NCBI GenBank assembly: GCA_965116695.1
Contig: OZ220706.1
Coordinates: 434,001-498,000 of the forward strand
Direction: 5' to 3'
Length of the DNA: 64,000 nt
Source of the DNA: JAJDTT01 sp965116695
Lineage (GTDB): Bacteria > Acidobacteriota > UBA6911 > RPQK01 > JAJDTT01
In this document: piece after piece, positions 6,832 to 15,389 of the stretch
Layout: each line of letters opens with the position of its first letter
Position numbering within the stretch: the stretch's first letter is position 1
Notes under the pieces: generated by a model
Database searches by the model: none
What the model was told of the DNA's origin: nothing
What the model saw: the letters and a program-made list of their open reading frames with translations, nothing else
Position numbers and translations under genes: made by a program

Positions 6832-8748
6832 ATGAAGGTGAGCGGGAAGAGCCTCAATTGGATCGCTGCCGTGATTCTGGCAGTCGTAAACGCCGGCCTG
6901 GGCTCCGGTGCACAATCCCGGCCGGAATCGGGAACCGGCGACGACAAGGCGCCGGAACCCTACCGGGTCGGAGGAAAACGGGACGGACCGAGTTTCTTCC
7001 CCCGGGTCCACTATCCGGAAGTGAAGCCTCTGAAGGAAGGGGAACTGGACTTCCGGCACTACCCCACCTATGGCGAGATCCACGGGTTCCTCCAGAAGTG
7101 GGCTCGCGAGTATCCGCAGATCCTGGAGCTCTACTCGGTGGGCCGGACCTTCGAGGGGCGCGAGATCTGGCAGGTGACCGTGACCAACCGGGAGACGGGC
7201 AAGGATACCGACAAGCCGGCTATGTTCGCCGAAGGAGGGCGTCACTCGGGGGAGACCACCAGCTCAGTCTCCATTGTCCAGCTCATTCACCGGTTGGTGA
7301 CCGGGTATGGGAAAGACCCCGAGATCACGCACCTGGTGGATACCAAGGCCTTCTACCTGCGCCCGGTGAACAATCCCGACGGCACCGAACTCTTCCTGAA
7401 CACTGCCCAGACCAATCGCAGCTCGGTGCGTCCCCACGACACGGACGGGGACGGCCTCCTGGACGAGGATCCCGGGGAGGATCTGGACGGCGACGGCCTC
7501 CTGCTGCAGATGCGCCGCCACGTGGGAGAAGGGAAGGGAAACGCCATCCGGGACCCGAGAGCCCCGGACCGGCTCATGAAAATGGTGCTCGAGGGAGAGG
7601 GGGACTGGCAGGTCGACCCGGAGGGCGTGGACAACGACGGGGACGGCAAGTTCAACGAGGACGGGATCGGCGGGCTGGACCTGCACCGCAACTACCCGGA
7701 GAACTGGAGGCCCGAACCGGGCCGGGACGCCACCGGCCGGGGGTTCACCCAGGTCGGGGCGGGCGAGTACCCCCTGTCCGAGCCGGAGACCCGGGCCGTG
7801 GTCCTGTTCCTGCTGACCCACCCCAACGTGGCCATCGGCCAGTCCATGGACACGCCCATGGCCATGCACCTGCGTCCCCCCTCCACCAGCCGCAGCGAAG
7901 AGAGCATGGCCCCCGAGGACCTCAAGTGGTACGTCTACCTGGACAAACAGGCGAAGGCGATTTCTGGATATCCCTGGGCCGGCGACGTCTACGAGGACTA
8001 TCGGAACGTCCATCCCTTCCATGTCATCACCGGGGAACCGAGCCGGCCCATTCCCCTGTTCGGCCACGGGCCCGACTTCGGATATTTCTACTTCGGCTCC
8101 ATCTGGTACAACGACGAACTCTGGAACATCGGCCGGAAGGAGGACTACGACGGGGACGGCAGGCTGGACGACTACGACGCCCTGGTCTGGAACGACCGGG
8201 AGCGCGGCGGCAAGGAGTTCATCCCCTGGAAGAAGATCCCGCATCCCCAGTTGGGGGAGGTGGAGATCGGAGGGATGACGCCCAAGTTCGCCTTCTGGAA
8301 TCCGCCCGTGGACCTGCTCGAGGAGTGGGCCAGCAAGAGCACCCGGTTCAATCTGTTCCTGGCCAGGCAGCTCCCTCAGGTCCGGATCTCACGGGTCCGG
8401 GTGAGGCCCCTGGCTCCCGGGGACTATTCCATCGAGCTCACCTACCGCAACGTGGGCCATCTCCCCACCGCCCTGGTCCAGGCGCGGCTCGTCAAGATCG
8501 TGAAGCCGGACACGGCCCGGATCAAGTTCGACGGCGAGCTGGTGGAGAGCGGCCGGGTGCAGATCCTGGAGCCGTCGCTCCGCAGCAAGGACATCGAAGC
8601 GGGTTGGCTGGACCCGGCGCAGAACCGGACGGTGGCGTGGAGGGTCCGGCTCGAGGACGTCGAGTCGGCGGAGGCGGAGGTCTCCATCCACTCCACCCGG
8701 GGCGGTGTCGATCGGCGGAAGATCAGAATTCCGGCAGCGGGGGAGTGA
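6832..8748 (+). CDS. Secreted M14 zinc carboxypeptidase with Ca-binding inserts
   Basis: A 638-residue protein with a signal peptide (LNWIAAVILAVVNAGLGSGA). The M14 fold begins at HYPTYGEIHGFLQKWAREYP. Zinc ligands H138 and E141 are in GGRHSGETTS, the RPVNNPDGTEL arginine/asparagine region follows, LDLHRNYPENW supplies the H-N-Y motif, and a later histidine (MAMHL) is a plausible third ligand. Between these motifs are aspartate-rich loops (DTDGDGLLDED, DLDGDGL, DNDGDGKFNEDG, and later DYDGDGRLDDYD) like EF-hand/thrombospondin-3 calcium sites, unusual for simple carboxypeptidases. Family role: trimming C-terminal residues of peptides outside the cytoplasm. GGAGGG 8 bases before the ATG at 6832 supports that start over one at 6790. 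Confidence 0.85.
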   Translation: MKVSGKSLNWIAAVILAVVNAGLGSGAQSRPESGTGDDKAPEPYRVGGKRDGPSFFPRVHYPEVKPLKEGELDFRHYPTYGEIHGFLQKWAREYPQILELYSVGRTFEGREIWQVTVTNRETGKDTDKPAMFAEGGRHSGETTSSVSIVQLIHRLVTGYGKDPEITHLVDTKAFYLRPVNNPDGTELFLNTAQTNRSSVRPHDTDGDGLLDEDPGEDLDGDGLLLQMRRHVGEGKGNAIRDPRAPDRLMKMVLEGEGDWQVDPEGVDNDGDGKFNEDGIGGLDLHRNYPENWRPEPGRDATGRGFTQVGAGEYPLSEPETRAVVLFLLTHPNVAIGQSMDTPMAMHLRPPSTSRSEESMAPEDLKWYVYLDKQAKAISGYPWAGDVYEDYRNVHPFHVITGEPSRPIPLFGHGPDFGYFYFGSIWYNDELWNIGRKEDYDGDGRLDDYDALVWNDRERGGKEFIPWKKIPHPQLGEVEIGGMTPKFAFWNPPVDLLEEWASKSTRFNLFLARQLPQVRISRVRVRPLAPGDYSIELTYRNVGHLPTALVQARLVKIVKPDTARIKFDGELVESGRVQILEPSLRSKDIEAGWLDPAQNRTVAWRVRLEDVESAEAEVSIHSTRGGVDRRKIRIPAAGE

Positions 8749-8783
8749 GTGCGCGACACCCCGTTTTAACGTAGGAGGGTGTT

Positions 8784-10115
8784 ATGGCGGGAAAGAATCC
8801 CAAATCGAAAGAGGTTGGCGGGGTCGGATACTTCGTTCTCATCCTCGTTCTGGCTTCGGTGGGAACCCTCGTTGGAGCGGACTCCGGGGATTTTCGGGCC
8901 TCCTGTGTAAAGGTGGACATCACTCCGGAAACGCCTCAGTGGCTGCTGGGCTACGGTCCGAGACGGTCCGAGGGCGTCCACGACCGCCTCTTTCATCGAA
9001 TCGTTGCGATGGATGACGGGAAGATGCAGTTCTTTCTGGTCTCCTCGGACCTGGCCGCCATTTCTCCGGCCTTCTACGAGCAGTTCTGCCGGGAGTTGGA
9101 GCGGGAGACGGGGATCCGGTCCCAGCAGGTGTGGTGGACCCTGACTCACACCCACTCGGCTCCGGAGGTGGGCTCGCCGGGAATCGTCAAGATCATGCTG
9201 CCCAACCGGTACCTGCACGAGCCCAACCCCGAGTATTCCAAGTGGGTGAAGAGCCGGTTGATCGACGGCGTTCGCGAGGCTCGCTCCAAACTGGAACCGG
9301 CGCGTCTTGCAGTGACGACCGGTTACTCGATGGCGAATATCAATCGGCGCGCCATCGACGTTGACGGGAGTGCCTCGTTGGGAATGAACCCGGACGGACC
9401 GGTGGACCGCCAGATCGGGCTGATTCGGCTGGACCGGCCGGATGGCTCGCCGCTGGGCCTGATCGCCATCTACGCCATGCACGGGACCGTTCTCGGGTCC
9501 GAGAATCTCCTGATCAGTGGAGATGCCCAGGGGATCGTGGCCGAATACGTGGAGCAAGAGTTGGGCGCCCCGATGCTGTACGTCAACGGCGCGGCCGGAA
9601 ACATCGCTCCCATCTACAGCACGCGTCCGAACTTCAAGAGGGGGCACATCACCCAGTTCAACGTACTGCTGGGGGATCGAATCCTGCAGGCGAACCGCTC
9701 CCTGAAGAGCGGCACTTCGAAGGTGGTCTTGTGGACAGGAGAAACAGTCGTCGAGAGTCCTCGCAAGGAAGGATTCGGGTGGGTCGAGGAGCTGGACCAC
9801 TACCTTCGGGTGACGGACACCGGAGTGAGCCTGGTCCGCGTGCCGGTCCGCTTCCTGAAGATCAACCGAGATCTCGTCATCTGGTCGGCGCCGGTCGAGC
9901 TGTTCTGCGAGATCGCCATCAACGTCCGCAACCAATCTCCTTTTCCCTACACGTTTTTTGCCGGCTATACGAATGGTTTTCTGGGGTACCTGACCACCCG
10001 GCAGGCGTTCGCGGAAGGGGGTTACGAACCGGGCCGCGTCACGCCCTTTACGGAGCAGGTGGAGGACGATTTTACGCAGGGGGTGAGCACCTATATTCAG
10101 GGGATGCCCCGGTAG
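8784..10115 (+). CDS. Exported neutral/alkaline ceramidase-like hydrolase
   Basis: A 443-residue protein. A hydrophobic segment (VGYFVLILVLASVGTLVGA) suggests export. The N-terminal domain of neutral/alkaline non-lysosomal ceramidase follows: CVKVDITPETPQWLLGYG, HDRLFHRIVAMDDG, LVSSDLAAIS and the zinc-binding HTHSAPE (histidines 122 and 124). Ceramidases split ceramide into sphingosine and fatty acid, but many bacterial members of this length lack the C-terminal domain and have unknown substrates. The body carries MHGTVLG and YVNGAAGNIAP, also typical. TAGGAGGG sits 5 bases before the ATG. It lies 35 bases after the M14 gene, so the two are probably an operon for secreted degradation. Confidence 0.85.
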   Translation: MAGKNPKSKEVGGVGYFVLILVLASVGTLVGADSGDFRASCVKVDITPETPQWLLGYGPRRSEGVHDRLFHRIVAMDDGKMQFFLVSSDLAAISPAFYEQFCRELERETGIRSQQVWWTLTHTHSAPEVGSPGIVKIMLPNRYLHEPNPEYSKWVKSRLIDGVREARSKLEPARLAVTTGYSMANINRRAIDVDGSASLGMNPDGPVDRQIGLIRLDRPDGSPLGLIAIYAMHGTVLGSENLLISGDAQGIVAEYVEQELGAPMLYVNGAAGNIAPIYSTRPNFKRGHITQFNVLLGDRILQANRSLKSGTSKVVLWTGETVVESPRKEGFGWVEELDHYLRVTDTGVSLVRVPVRFLKINRDLVIWSAPVELFCEIAINVRNQSPFPYTFFAGYTNGFLGYLTTRQAFAEGGYEPGRVTPFTEQVEDDFTQGVSTYIQGMPR

Positions 10116-10246
10116 CGGCGCAATTCGTCAGCGAGACGACGGGCATCGGCTCACCGGACTGGCGGCGGGCGTGAGTGCATCGCCGATGTGCCGGGCGTGA
10201 GAAAGACGAGCCGAGCGGGTACAATCGGTCTCTTGGAGGAGCGCTG

Positions 10247-11230
10247 ATGTCAGGAAGAATTGTCTATTTCAACGGTGAGTTCGTACCGGAATCCGAGGCC
10301 CGGGTCTCCATATTCGACTCGTCCCTCATGTTCGGAGACATGGCCTTCGAGGTGACGCGAACGTTCGGGGGGAAGCCTTTTCGCCTGGACCATCACCTGG
10401 ATCGCCTCTATGCGTCGCTTCGCCTGCTGGAGATCGATCCCGGCATGACGGCACGGGAGATGTTCGATCTCACCTTGGAGACTCTGGAGCGGAATTTCCC
10501 CACCGAGCCGCCCGGCATGGACTGGCAGATCATGCATGATGTGTCGCGGGGGCCCCTTTCGCTGTACCGGAGCGCATTTCCCAAGGGCGTGCAGCCGACC
10601 GTCTCCATCAACTGCTGGCCCCTGGTCACCCACATGGGGCATTTCGCGCCCAACTACGATACGGGCGTGGACGTGGTGATCGCGTCCCAGCAGGCGTTGC
10701 CGGCTCACCTGGTGGACGCCAAGGCCAAGACCCGCAGCCGCCTGCACTACCAGATGGCCGTGCTGCAGGGCGCGCGGATGGGGGAGAACAAGTGGCCGGT
10801 TCTCATGGACCCGGACGGGTTCCTGGCCGAAGGACCCGGCTGGAACATTTTCCTGGTTCGGGACGGCGTGCTTCTGACGCCGGAAGGGCGAAACATCCTG
10901 CTGGGAGTCTCCCGGGGAACCATCATCGATCTGGCGAACGAGTTGGGGATCCCGGTGCGGGAGGCGAATCTGGGCCGTTACGAGGCGCTCCAGGCCGACG
11001 AGTTGTTTTGCACGGCGACGACCTATTCCCTGGTCCACGCAGCCAGCTTTGAAGGGCAGACGGTGGGGAATGGGCGCCCGGGCCCCGTGTTTCGGCGTCT
11101 CACCGAGGCTTGGATGCGCTTGGCCGGGTTGGATTTCGTCACGCAGGCGCATGAATACGCCCGCCAGCTTCCGGCGTGGGAGGAGGCGGAGATGAGGGCC
11201 GCCCGCGGAGTCGAACCGGTCCACGCGTGA
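10247..11230 (+). CDS. PLP-dependent aminotransferase class IV (BCAT/ADC lyase-like)
   Basis: A 327-residue protein of fold-type IV: IVYFNGEFVPESEARVSIFD, SLMFGDMAFEVTR, FRLDHHLDRLYASL, then DAKAKTRSRLHYQMA, whose second lysine is the likely Schiff-base residue, FLAEGPGWNIFLVRDG and the GVSRGTIIDLANELGI phosphate-binding region. The family includes branched-chain aminotransferase, D-amino-acid aminotransferase and aminodeoxychorismate lyase; I cannot choose between them. An exact GGAGGA six bases before the ATG at 10247 fixes the start. A strong hairpin follows the stop. Confidence 0.85.
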   Translation: MSGRIVYFNGEFVPESEARVSIFDSSLMFGDMAFEVTRTFGGKPFRLDHHLDRLYASLRLLEIDPGMTAREMFDLTLETLERNFPTEPPGMDWQIMHDVSRGPLSLYRSAFPKGVQPTVSINCWPLVTHMGHFAPNYDTGVDVVIASQQALPAHLVDAKAKTRSRLHYQMAVLQGARMGENKWPVLMDPDGFLAEGPGWNIFLVRDGVLLTPEGRNILLGVSRGTIIDLANELGIPVREANLGRYEALQADELFCTATTYSLVHAASFEGQTVGNGRPGPVFRRLTEAWMRLAGLDFVTQAHEYARQLPAWEEAEMRAARGVEPVHA

Positions 11231-11232
11231 TA

Positions 11233-11259
11233 GGAGAGGGGGTTGTTAACCCCCTCTTC
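11233..11259. terminator. Bidirectional hairpin terminator
   Basis: AGAGGGGGTT (11235-11244), loop GTT, AACCCCCTCT (11248-11257), extendable by one G-T and one G-C pair. It lies between the converging aminotransferase and propeller-lipoprotein genes and could serve both. A second, weaker repeat-like hairpin (AGGGCTTAACAGTCCCCT, 11272-11289) follows. Confidence 0.65.
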
Positions 11260-11294
11260 CGCGGAGCAGTGAGGGCTTAACAGTCCCCTACCCC

Positions 11295-12593
11295 TTACAA
11301 AACGACTCGGATTTTTCGGGCGACTCTGACCACGACGGACTTGTCGGACCACTGGGGCCATTCCCGCTCCCAAATCTCCAGGTGGCGCTCCCGGGACTGG
11401 CCGGGCAGGGTCAGCCTTGCTGTGATCACAACGATAGTGTCGGGTCCGGTGGCGGCGAGGAGCGTATATCCGGAAGTCAGGGGCTCGGCGATCTTGCGGG
11501 GCTCGGACCAGGTCTTCCCCTTGTCCAGGCTGACCATCACGTAATCGCCGGCCGCTTCGGACGGGTCCTCGATGCCCACGTCCCGGCGATAGCGTTCCCG
11601 GTAATCCCGCAACGCCGCCGGGTACGGTCCGCCCTCGTCGTTGAGTCCATGGCCGTAGCCCACCTTGAGACGCCTCCAGCCGAAGCTGCACACCAGGGCG
11701 CCGTTCTCCAGCAGGACCATCTGCGGCGCCAGGCCCAGAATGTGCATCGACTCCGGTTCCTGCCAGGTCTTGCCTCCGTCCGGGGAACGGGCCTGGAACA
11801 TGGGCGCGAAACGGCCGGTCCGCATCACCGCCAGGAGTTCGCCGCCGCCCAGGTCCACCATGGCCGGTTCGCAGAAGCTCTCCTGTCCGGTCTCGCCGTC
11901 GTAAGCGACGGTGGAGAGATATTCCCAGTTGGCGCCGCCGTCGCTGGAGGACAGAAGGTAGGTCCGGTACTTGAACCATTTCTGGCCGCTGGTGGCGGGG
12001 AATCCCTCCATGGGCACCGTGTCCCCCTTGAAGTTCCCGTAGCTGGCGGCCAGCAGGGTCCCGTTATCCAACTCCAGAAACGGACCCCCGACGTTCAGAT
12101 AGTCCACCTCGGTCTCGTTGTCGGCCGTCAACGGCGTCCAGCGGTCGACACGAGCCGTGGCGGGGGACCAGGAGATCCGTTCTTCGGTGGCGTTTTCATC
12201 CAGGGACCGGACGTGCGCCATTTCCAGGGAGAACAGCCCCGGCTCGCCGGTGGCGAAACCCCGGCCCTTGAGGAAAAAATAGCTTCCGTCCCGCAGAGGA
12301 AGCAGGTGGGGCCGGGCGATGGCCGGGCCCGTGTCCCACGTTGTCCCCGAGTCGGCCGTGGTCAGGGCAACCTCTCCCCGGCCCACCAGGACTCTTCCGT
12401 CCGGGAGGGCTGTGATTCGGGGACCGTAGGACAGGCCCGGATATTGGTCGGTGGGTACCGTCACGGGGTCGCCCACTTCCAAACGGACCTTGGGCGCGCC
12501 GGAGGGCGTCTCCGGTTCGGGAGCCTGCCGGCAAGCTGCGATTCCGGTGGCGAGGGCAATCAGGGCGATCAACTGGCAGGGACGTCTCATCAT
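11295..12593 (-). CDS. Sialidase-fold beta-propeller lipoprotein
   Basis: A 432-residue predicted lipoprotein: signal LIALIALATGIAAC with cysteine 20 as the acylated residue. Propeller features include LPDGRVLVGRGEVALTTADSGTTW, SSDGGANW, SPDGGKTW and SLDKGKTW Asp boxes, and PAMVDLGGGELLAVMRTG. The fold is exo-sialidase-like; activity on sialic acid is not shown and the substrate is unknown. AGGAGA 7 bases before the ATG at 12593 fixes the start. It is the last of four same-strand genes (PhyH-type, JmjC/cupin-type, dehalogenase-like hydrolase, this gene) with 38-64-base gaps, so it is likely the surface component of that operon. Confidence 0.8.
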   Translation of the reverse strand: MMRRPCQLIALIALATGIAACRQAPEPETPSGAPKVRLEVGDPVTVPTDQYPGLSYGPRITALPDGRVLVGRGEVALTTADSGTTWDTGPAIARPHLLPLRDGSYFFLKGRGFATGEPGLFSLEMAHVRSLDENATEERISWSPATARVDRWTPLTADNETEVDYLNVGGPFLELDNGTLLAASYGNFKGDTVPMEGFPATSGQKWFKYRTYLLSSSDGGANWEYLSTVAYDGETGQESFCEPAMVDLGGGELLAVMRTGRFAPMFQARSPDGGKTWQEPESMHILGLAPQMVLLENGALVCSFGWRRLKVGYGHGLNDEGGPYPAALRDYRERYRRDVGIEDPSEAAGDYVMVSLDKGKTWSEPRKIAEPLTSGYTLLAATGPDTIVVITARLTLPGQSRERHLEIWEREWPQWSDKSVVVRVARKIRVVL

Positions 12594-12631
12594 CAGGGTG
12601 TCTCCTTCAATCCACGGCTCGGGTCGATGGG

Positions 12632-13534
12632 TCAGGAAGCCGGGCGAACCCCCAGGAACTTCATGATTTCGCCGGCCGTCTCCCCGGGAAGCTCCTCGGG
12701 GAGGAAGTGTCCGCAGGCCAGGGCTCTCCCCCGCACGTCCTCGGCCCGCTCCCGCCACACCGTGAGCATATCCAGACTGGCCCCGGTCTGCCATCCGGGA
12801 CGCTTGGAGGTGTCGCTCCCCCAGAGCGCCAGCACCGGGCAGGTCAGACGCCGGCCGCGGTCTTCCTCGTCGTGGACCAGGTCCAGGGCGATTCCCCGGT
12901 AGTCCAGGCAGGTGGCGCGAATCGTCTCCGGGTCGGAGAAGCAGCGCAGGTATTCGTCGTAGGCCTCCTGGGTGATGGAGCCTTCGATGCCGCACCATCG
13001 CTCCAGCAGGAAATCCAGGTAGAACTGGGCGCTGTTGCCGATGAGAGTTTCAGGAAAAGGTTCGGGTTGCCGCATTAAATGCCAGTGAAACCAGGCAAAA
13101 GAGAGGTCTTTGTCCATCTTGTCGAAGGCCGCCTGGGAGGGGACCACGTCCAGGGAGGTCAGGGTCTTGACCCGGTCCGGATGGTCCAGGGCCATCCGGT
13201 GTCCGACGCGGGCGCCGCGATCGTGGCCCACCACGTGGAAGGAATCGAAGCCGAGTTGGGCCATCACCTGGACCTGGTCGTTGGCCGTGGTCCGCTTGCA
13301 GTAGACGCTCAGGTCGCCGGGGGGAGCGGGAGGCTTGCTGCTGTCTCCGTAGCCGCGAAGGTCGGGTGCGACCACGGTGAAGTGCGGCGTCAGCAGCGGA
13401 GCCGTCTTGTGCCACATGACGTGGGTCTGGGGGTATCCGTGGAGCAGGAGGAGCGGAGGGCCCTGGCCGCCGTGGACGAGATGGATGGAGACGCCGCTAG
13501 CGTCGATCCGGGTTCGGGTGAATTCTTCGAACAT
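12632..13534 (-). CDS. Alpha/beta hydrolase, fluoroacetate/haloacetate dehalogenase-like
   Basis: A 300-residue protein closely matching the pattern of fluoroacetate dehalogenases. It has LLHGYPQTHVMWHKTAP (oxyanion region), PDLRGYGDSSKP, and the nucleophile elbow GHDRGAR with aspartate 105 and arginines 106 and 109 that bind the carboxylate. Asp129, the halide-site pair H150-W151, Tyr212 (LDYRG) and the catalytic histidine 276 (CGHFLPEE) are also in place. Enzymes with this residue set hydrolyse haloacetates by nucleophilic attack of Asp, though the fold also holds epoxide hydrolases. The start at 13534 has an AGAGAGA-type site before it. A hairpin separates it from the JmjC-like gene upstream. 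Confidence 0.8.
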   Translation of the reverse strand: MFEEFTRTRIDASGVSIHLVHGGQGPPLLLLHGYPQTHVMWHKTAPLLTPHFTVVAPDLRGYGDSSKPPAPPGDLSVYCKRTTANDQVQVMAQLGFDSFHVVGHDRGARVGHRMALDHPDRVKTLTSLDVVPSQAAFDKMDKDLSFAWFHWHLMRQPEPFPETLIGNSAQFYLDFLLERWCGIEGSITQEAYDEYLRCFSDPETIRATCLDYRGIALDLVHDEEDRGRRLTCPVLALWGSDTSKRPGWQTGASLDMLTVWRERAEDVRGRALACGHFLPEELPGETAGEIMKFLGVRPAS

Positions 13535-13591
13535 TCTCTCTATCCTACTTGTTATATTAAGAAAATAGTCGCATGGAAGGTCGGCTCTCAC

Positions 13592-13612
13592 GGGGGGACT
13601 AACAGTCCCCCC
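13592..13612. terminator. Hairpin overlapping the JmjC-like gene stop
   Basis: GGGGGGACT (13592-13600), loop AAC, AGTCCCCCC (13604-13612): a perfect 9-bp stem that includes the stop codon (13599-13601) of the upstream minus-strand gene. It resembles similar elements after other minus-strand genes here (11272-11289, 18231-18244), so it may be a dispersed repeat acting as an attenuator within the operon. Confidence 0.5.
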
Positions 13613-14414
13613 TCCTAGCGGGCAGATGGGGCGGACCCAGCCAGACTTCGTCGGGGTGGGTCTTCCACCACTCCTCCAGGGCCTGCTCCTGGGGCGCGAG
13701 GCGGCCCTCGTAGCGCAGTCCTCCGTGAGAGAGGTTCAGGCTCACGGCCGTCTCCGAGCTTGCTTCCACCCAGTGGGGGGTCAGGAGCTGGTTCCAGAGG
13801 CAATCTCCCGGTTTCATGACGAAGGTGAGGATGTCCTCGGGCTGTAGTCCGCGAGGCTTGGACAATTCCTCCCGGCAGGCTTCCTGCACCACCTGGTCCA
13901 GGGGCGCCCAGCGGCTGGGTTCGGTCAGCCCATGGAAATGCTTGGTCCCGTAGATCTGCCAGGCCAGGACGTGGGAGAGGTCCATGTGGTAGTTGGTGGC
14001 GCATCCGGGACCGGAGAAGAAGAGGATGGGAAAGCATCTCCGCCAGGTGAATCCGGCCGCACGGAGGAAGCCCTTCCAGGGAACCATCACCTGCTCCTCC
14101 AATCCCTCCAGGATCCCGCCCGGTCGCTGGAACCGGGAGAGGTCGAAATGAGACATCTGGAAGGGGGATTCCAGGGCCTCCGGGATGGGAAGGGAACGGA
14201 AACGCCGCGAGATGTCGGTGTCGTCCATCCGTTCACCCGGTCGCCCACTGAGGATCCGCGCCTCCTCGTCCCGGCGGACGGCGTCCACCAGTCGGTCCAG
14301 GGGAGGGAACTCGTAGCAAAAGGGAATCAGGGAACCGGCCAGGGGAAAATTGAGCCAGCCGTTCCACCGTTCCCGAAAAGCTTGGGGAGTATCCACCGCT
14401 TGCTGCATGTTCAT
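13599..14414 (-). CDS. Cupin/JmjC-type Fe(II)/2-oxoglutarate oxygenase-like protein
   Basis: A 271-residue protein with a JmjC/cupin_8-like iron site: HxD in NYHMDLSHVLAWQIYGTKHF (His143, Asp145) and a distal histidine in LLTPHWVEA (His214), with KPGDCLWN before it. That is the spacing of 2-oxoglutarate-dependent hydroxylases of the cupin superfamily. Relatives hydroxylate proteins or small molecules; the substrate here is unknown. It sits 45 bases after a PhyH-family dioxygenase and before a dehalogenase-like hydrolase on the same strand, suggesting two successive oxidation steps on one compound. The start ATG at 14414 lacks a clear ribosome site; a second ATG lies two codons on. Confidence 0.68.
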   Translation of the reverse strand: MNMQQAVDTPQAFRERWNGWLNFPLAGSLIPFCYEFPPLDRLVDAVRRDEEARILSGRPGERMDDTDISRRFRSLPIPEALESPFQMSHFDLSRFQRPGGILEGLEEQVMVPWKGFLRAAGFTWRRCFPILFFSGPGCATNYHMDLSHVLAWQIYGTKHFHGLTEPSRWAPLDQVVQEACREELSKPRGLQPEDILTFVMKPGDCLWNQLLTPHWVEASSETAVSLNLSHGGLRYEGRLAPQEQALEEWWKTHPDEVWLGPPHLPARRGDC

Positions 14415-14459
14415 GGTCGGTTGGACTCGCCGTTCGTTCAGGCGACTTCGAGGGAAGTG

Positions 14460-15260
14460 TCAGTAACCCCTGACCCAATGGCGATAAAGGGGCTTCACCG
14501 TTTCCGGTAGGCGATCGTACACGTCCGGTCTCACCGGAGGGATCTCGTTCTCCGGCAAGCCCGGCTCGTCCACCAAGGTCCGGCGCGCCCGGGTTCCTGG
14601 CATCAGGACCCGGATGTCCAGCCACCAGGGAATGTAGCGAACGATCATGCTGATGCGGCGGCTTCCGCTCTCGTTGCTCGCCGTGGCGTGCCAGAGCCGG
14701 CTGTCGAAGAGAAAGACGCTGCCGGCCGGACCGGTGGCGTGCCGCTCGGTGGGATAGGGTTCGAACAGGGGAACCCCGATGTTACCCGTGGGGTTGTCGG
14801 ACGTCCGGTGGCTGCCGGGAACGATCCAGGTGCCGCCGTTCTCGTCGGTGAACTCGGAAATCATCCAGATGGAGGAGAGCTGGAACGGGGTGTCCGGGTA
14901 GGGAGCCGGGACATGCGCGGCCTTCTCCTGGTTGTAGGGCCAGTCCGCGTGCCAGCGGCCCCGCTCGTTTCCCGGTTCGGTGATCATGCTGCCGGTATAG
15001 GAGATGCGCACATGGTCGCCGAACCAGGCGCGGGCCACGGCCATGACCGTCCCGTCCGCCAGGTACGGCGCGAACGCGGGGATGGAATCCAGCACGTCGA
15101 AGGCGCTGCTCACACCCTGGTAGGTGTCGGCCGAACCCTGCTCCGCCATGACGGCCTCGACCTCGCGTCGAATGGTCCGGACCTCCTCCCGGGGAATGAC
15201 CCCCTCCACCACGCAGAAGCCGTCCAGCTTCAGATGCAGCAGGATCTTCTCCAGATTCAC
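14460..15260 (-). CDS. Phytanoyl-CoA dioxygenase (PhyH) family protein
   Basis: A 266-residue protein from a GTG start with AAGGAG 8 bases upstream. Iron ligands are HxD in GRWHADWPYN (His104, Asp106) and His191 in RLWHATASN; the arginine about ten residues later (SGSRRISM) should hold 2-oxoglutarate. GFCVVEGVIPREEV and GGTWIVPGSHRT are family blocks. Such enzymes hydroxylate small molecules with O2 and 2-oxoglutarate. It is the first gene of a four-gene minus-strand operon (PhyH, JmjC-like, dehalogenase-like, propeller lipoprotein). The substrate is unknown. Confidence 0.85.
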   Translation of the reverse strand: MNLEKILLHLKLDGFCVVEGVIPREEVRTIRREVEAVMAEQGSADTYQGVSSAFDVLDSIPAFAPYLADGTVMAVARAWFGDHVRISYTGSMITEPGNERGRWHADWPYNQEKAAHVPAPYPDTPFQLSSIWMISEFTDENGGTWIVPGSHRTSDNPTGNIGVPLFEPYPTERHATGPAGSVFLFDSRLWHATASNESGSRRISMIVRYIPWWLDIRVLMPGTRARRTLVDEPGLPENEIPPVRPDVYDRLPETVKPLYRHWVRGY

Positions 15261-15389
15261 GATTCAGGCTCCTTTCGCGAGTGTGCCGCCGGCGGCGTTT
15301 TCCGTCCATCCGCGACCGCGAAAGCAGTGGACTCTCCGCCGACCCGCTCGTCTTGATATCATATCCGCCCGTGGTAGTCTGTTCGTCCC

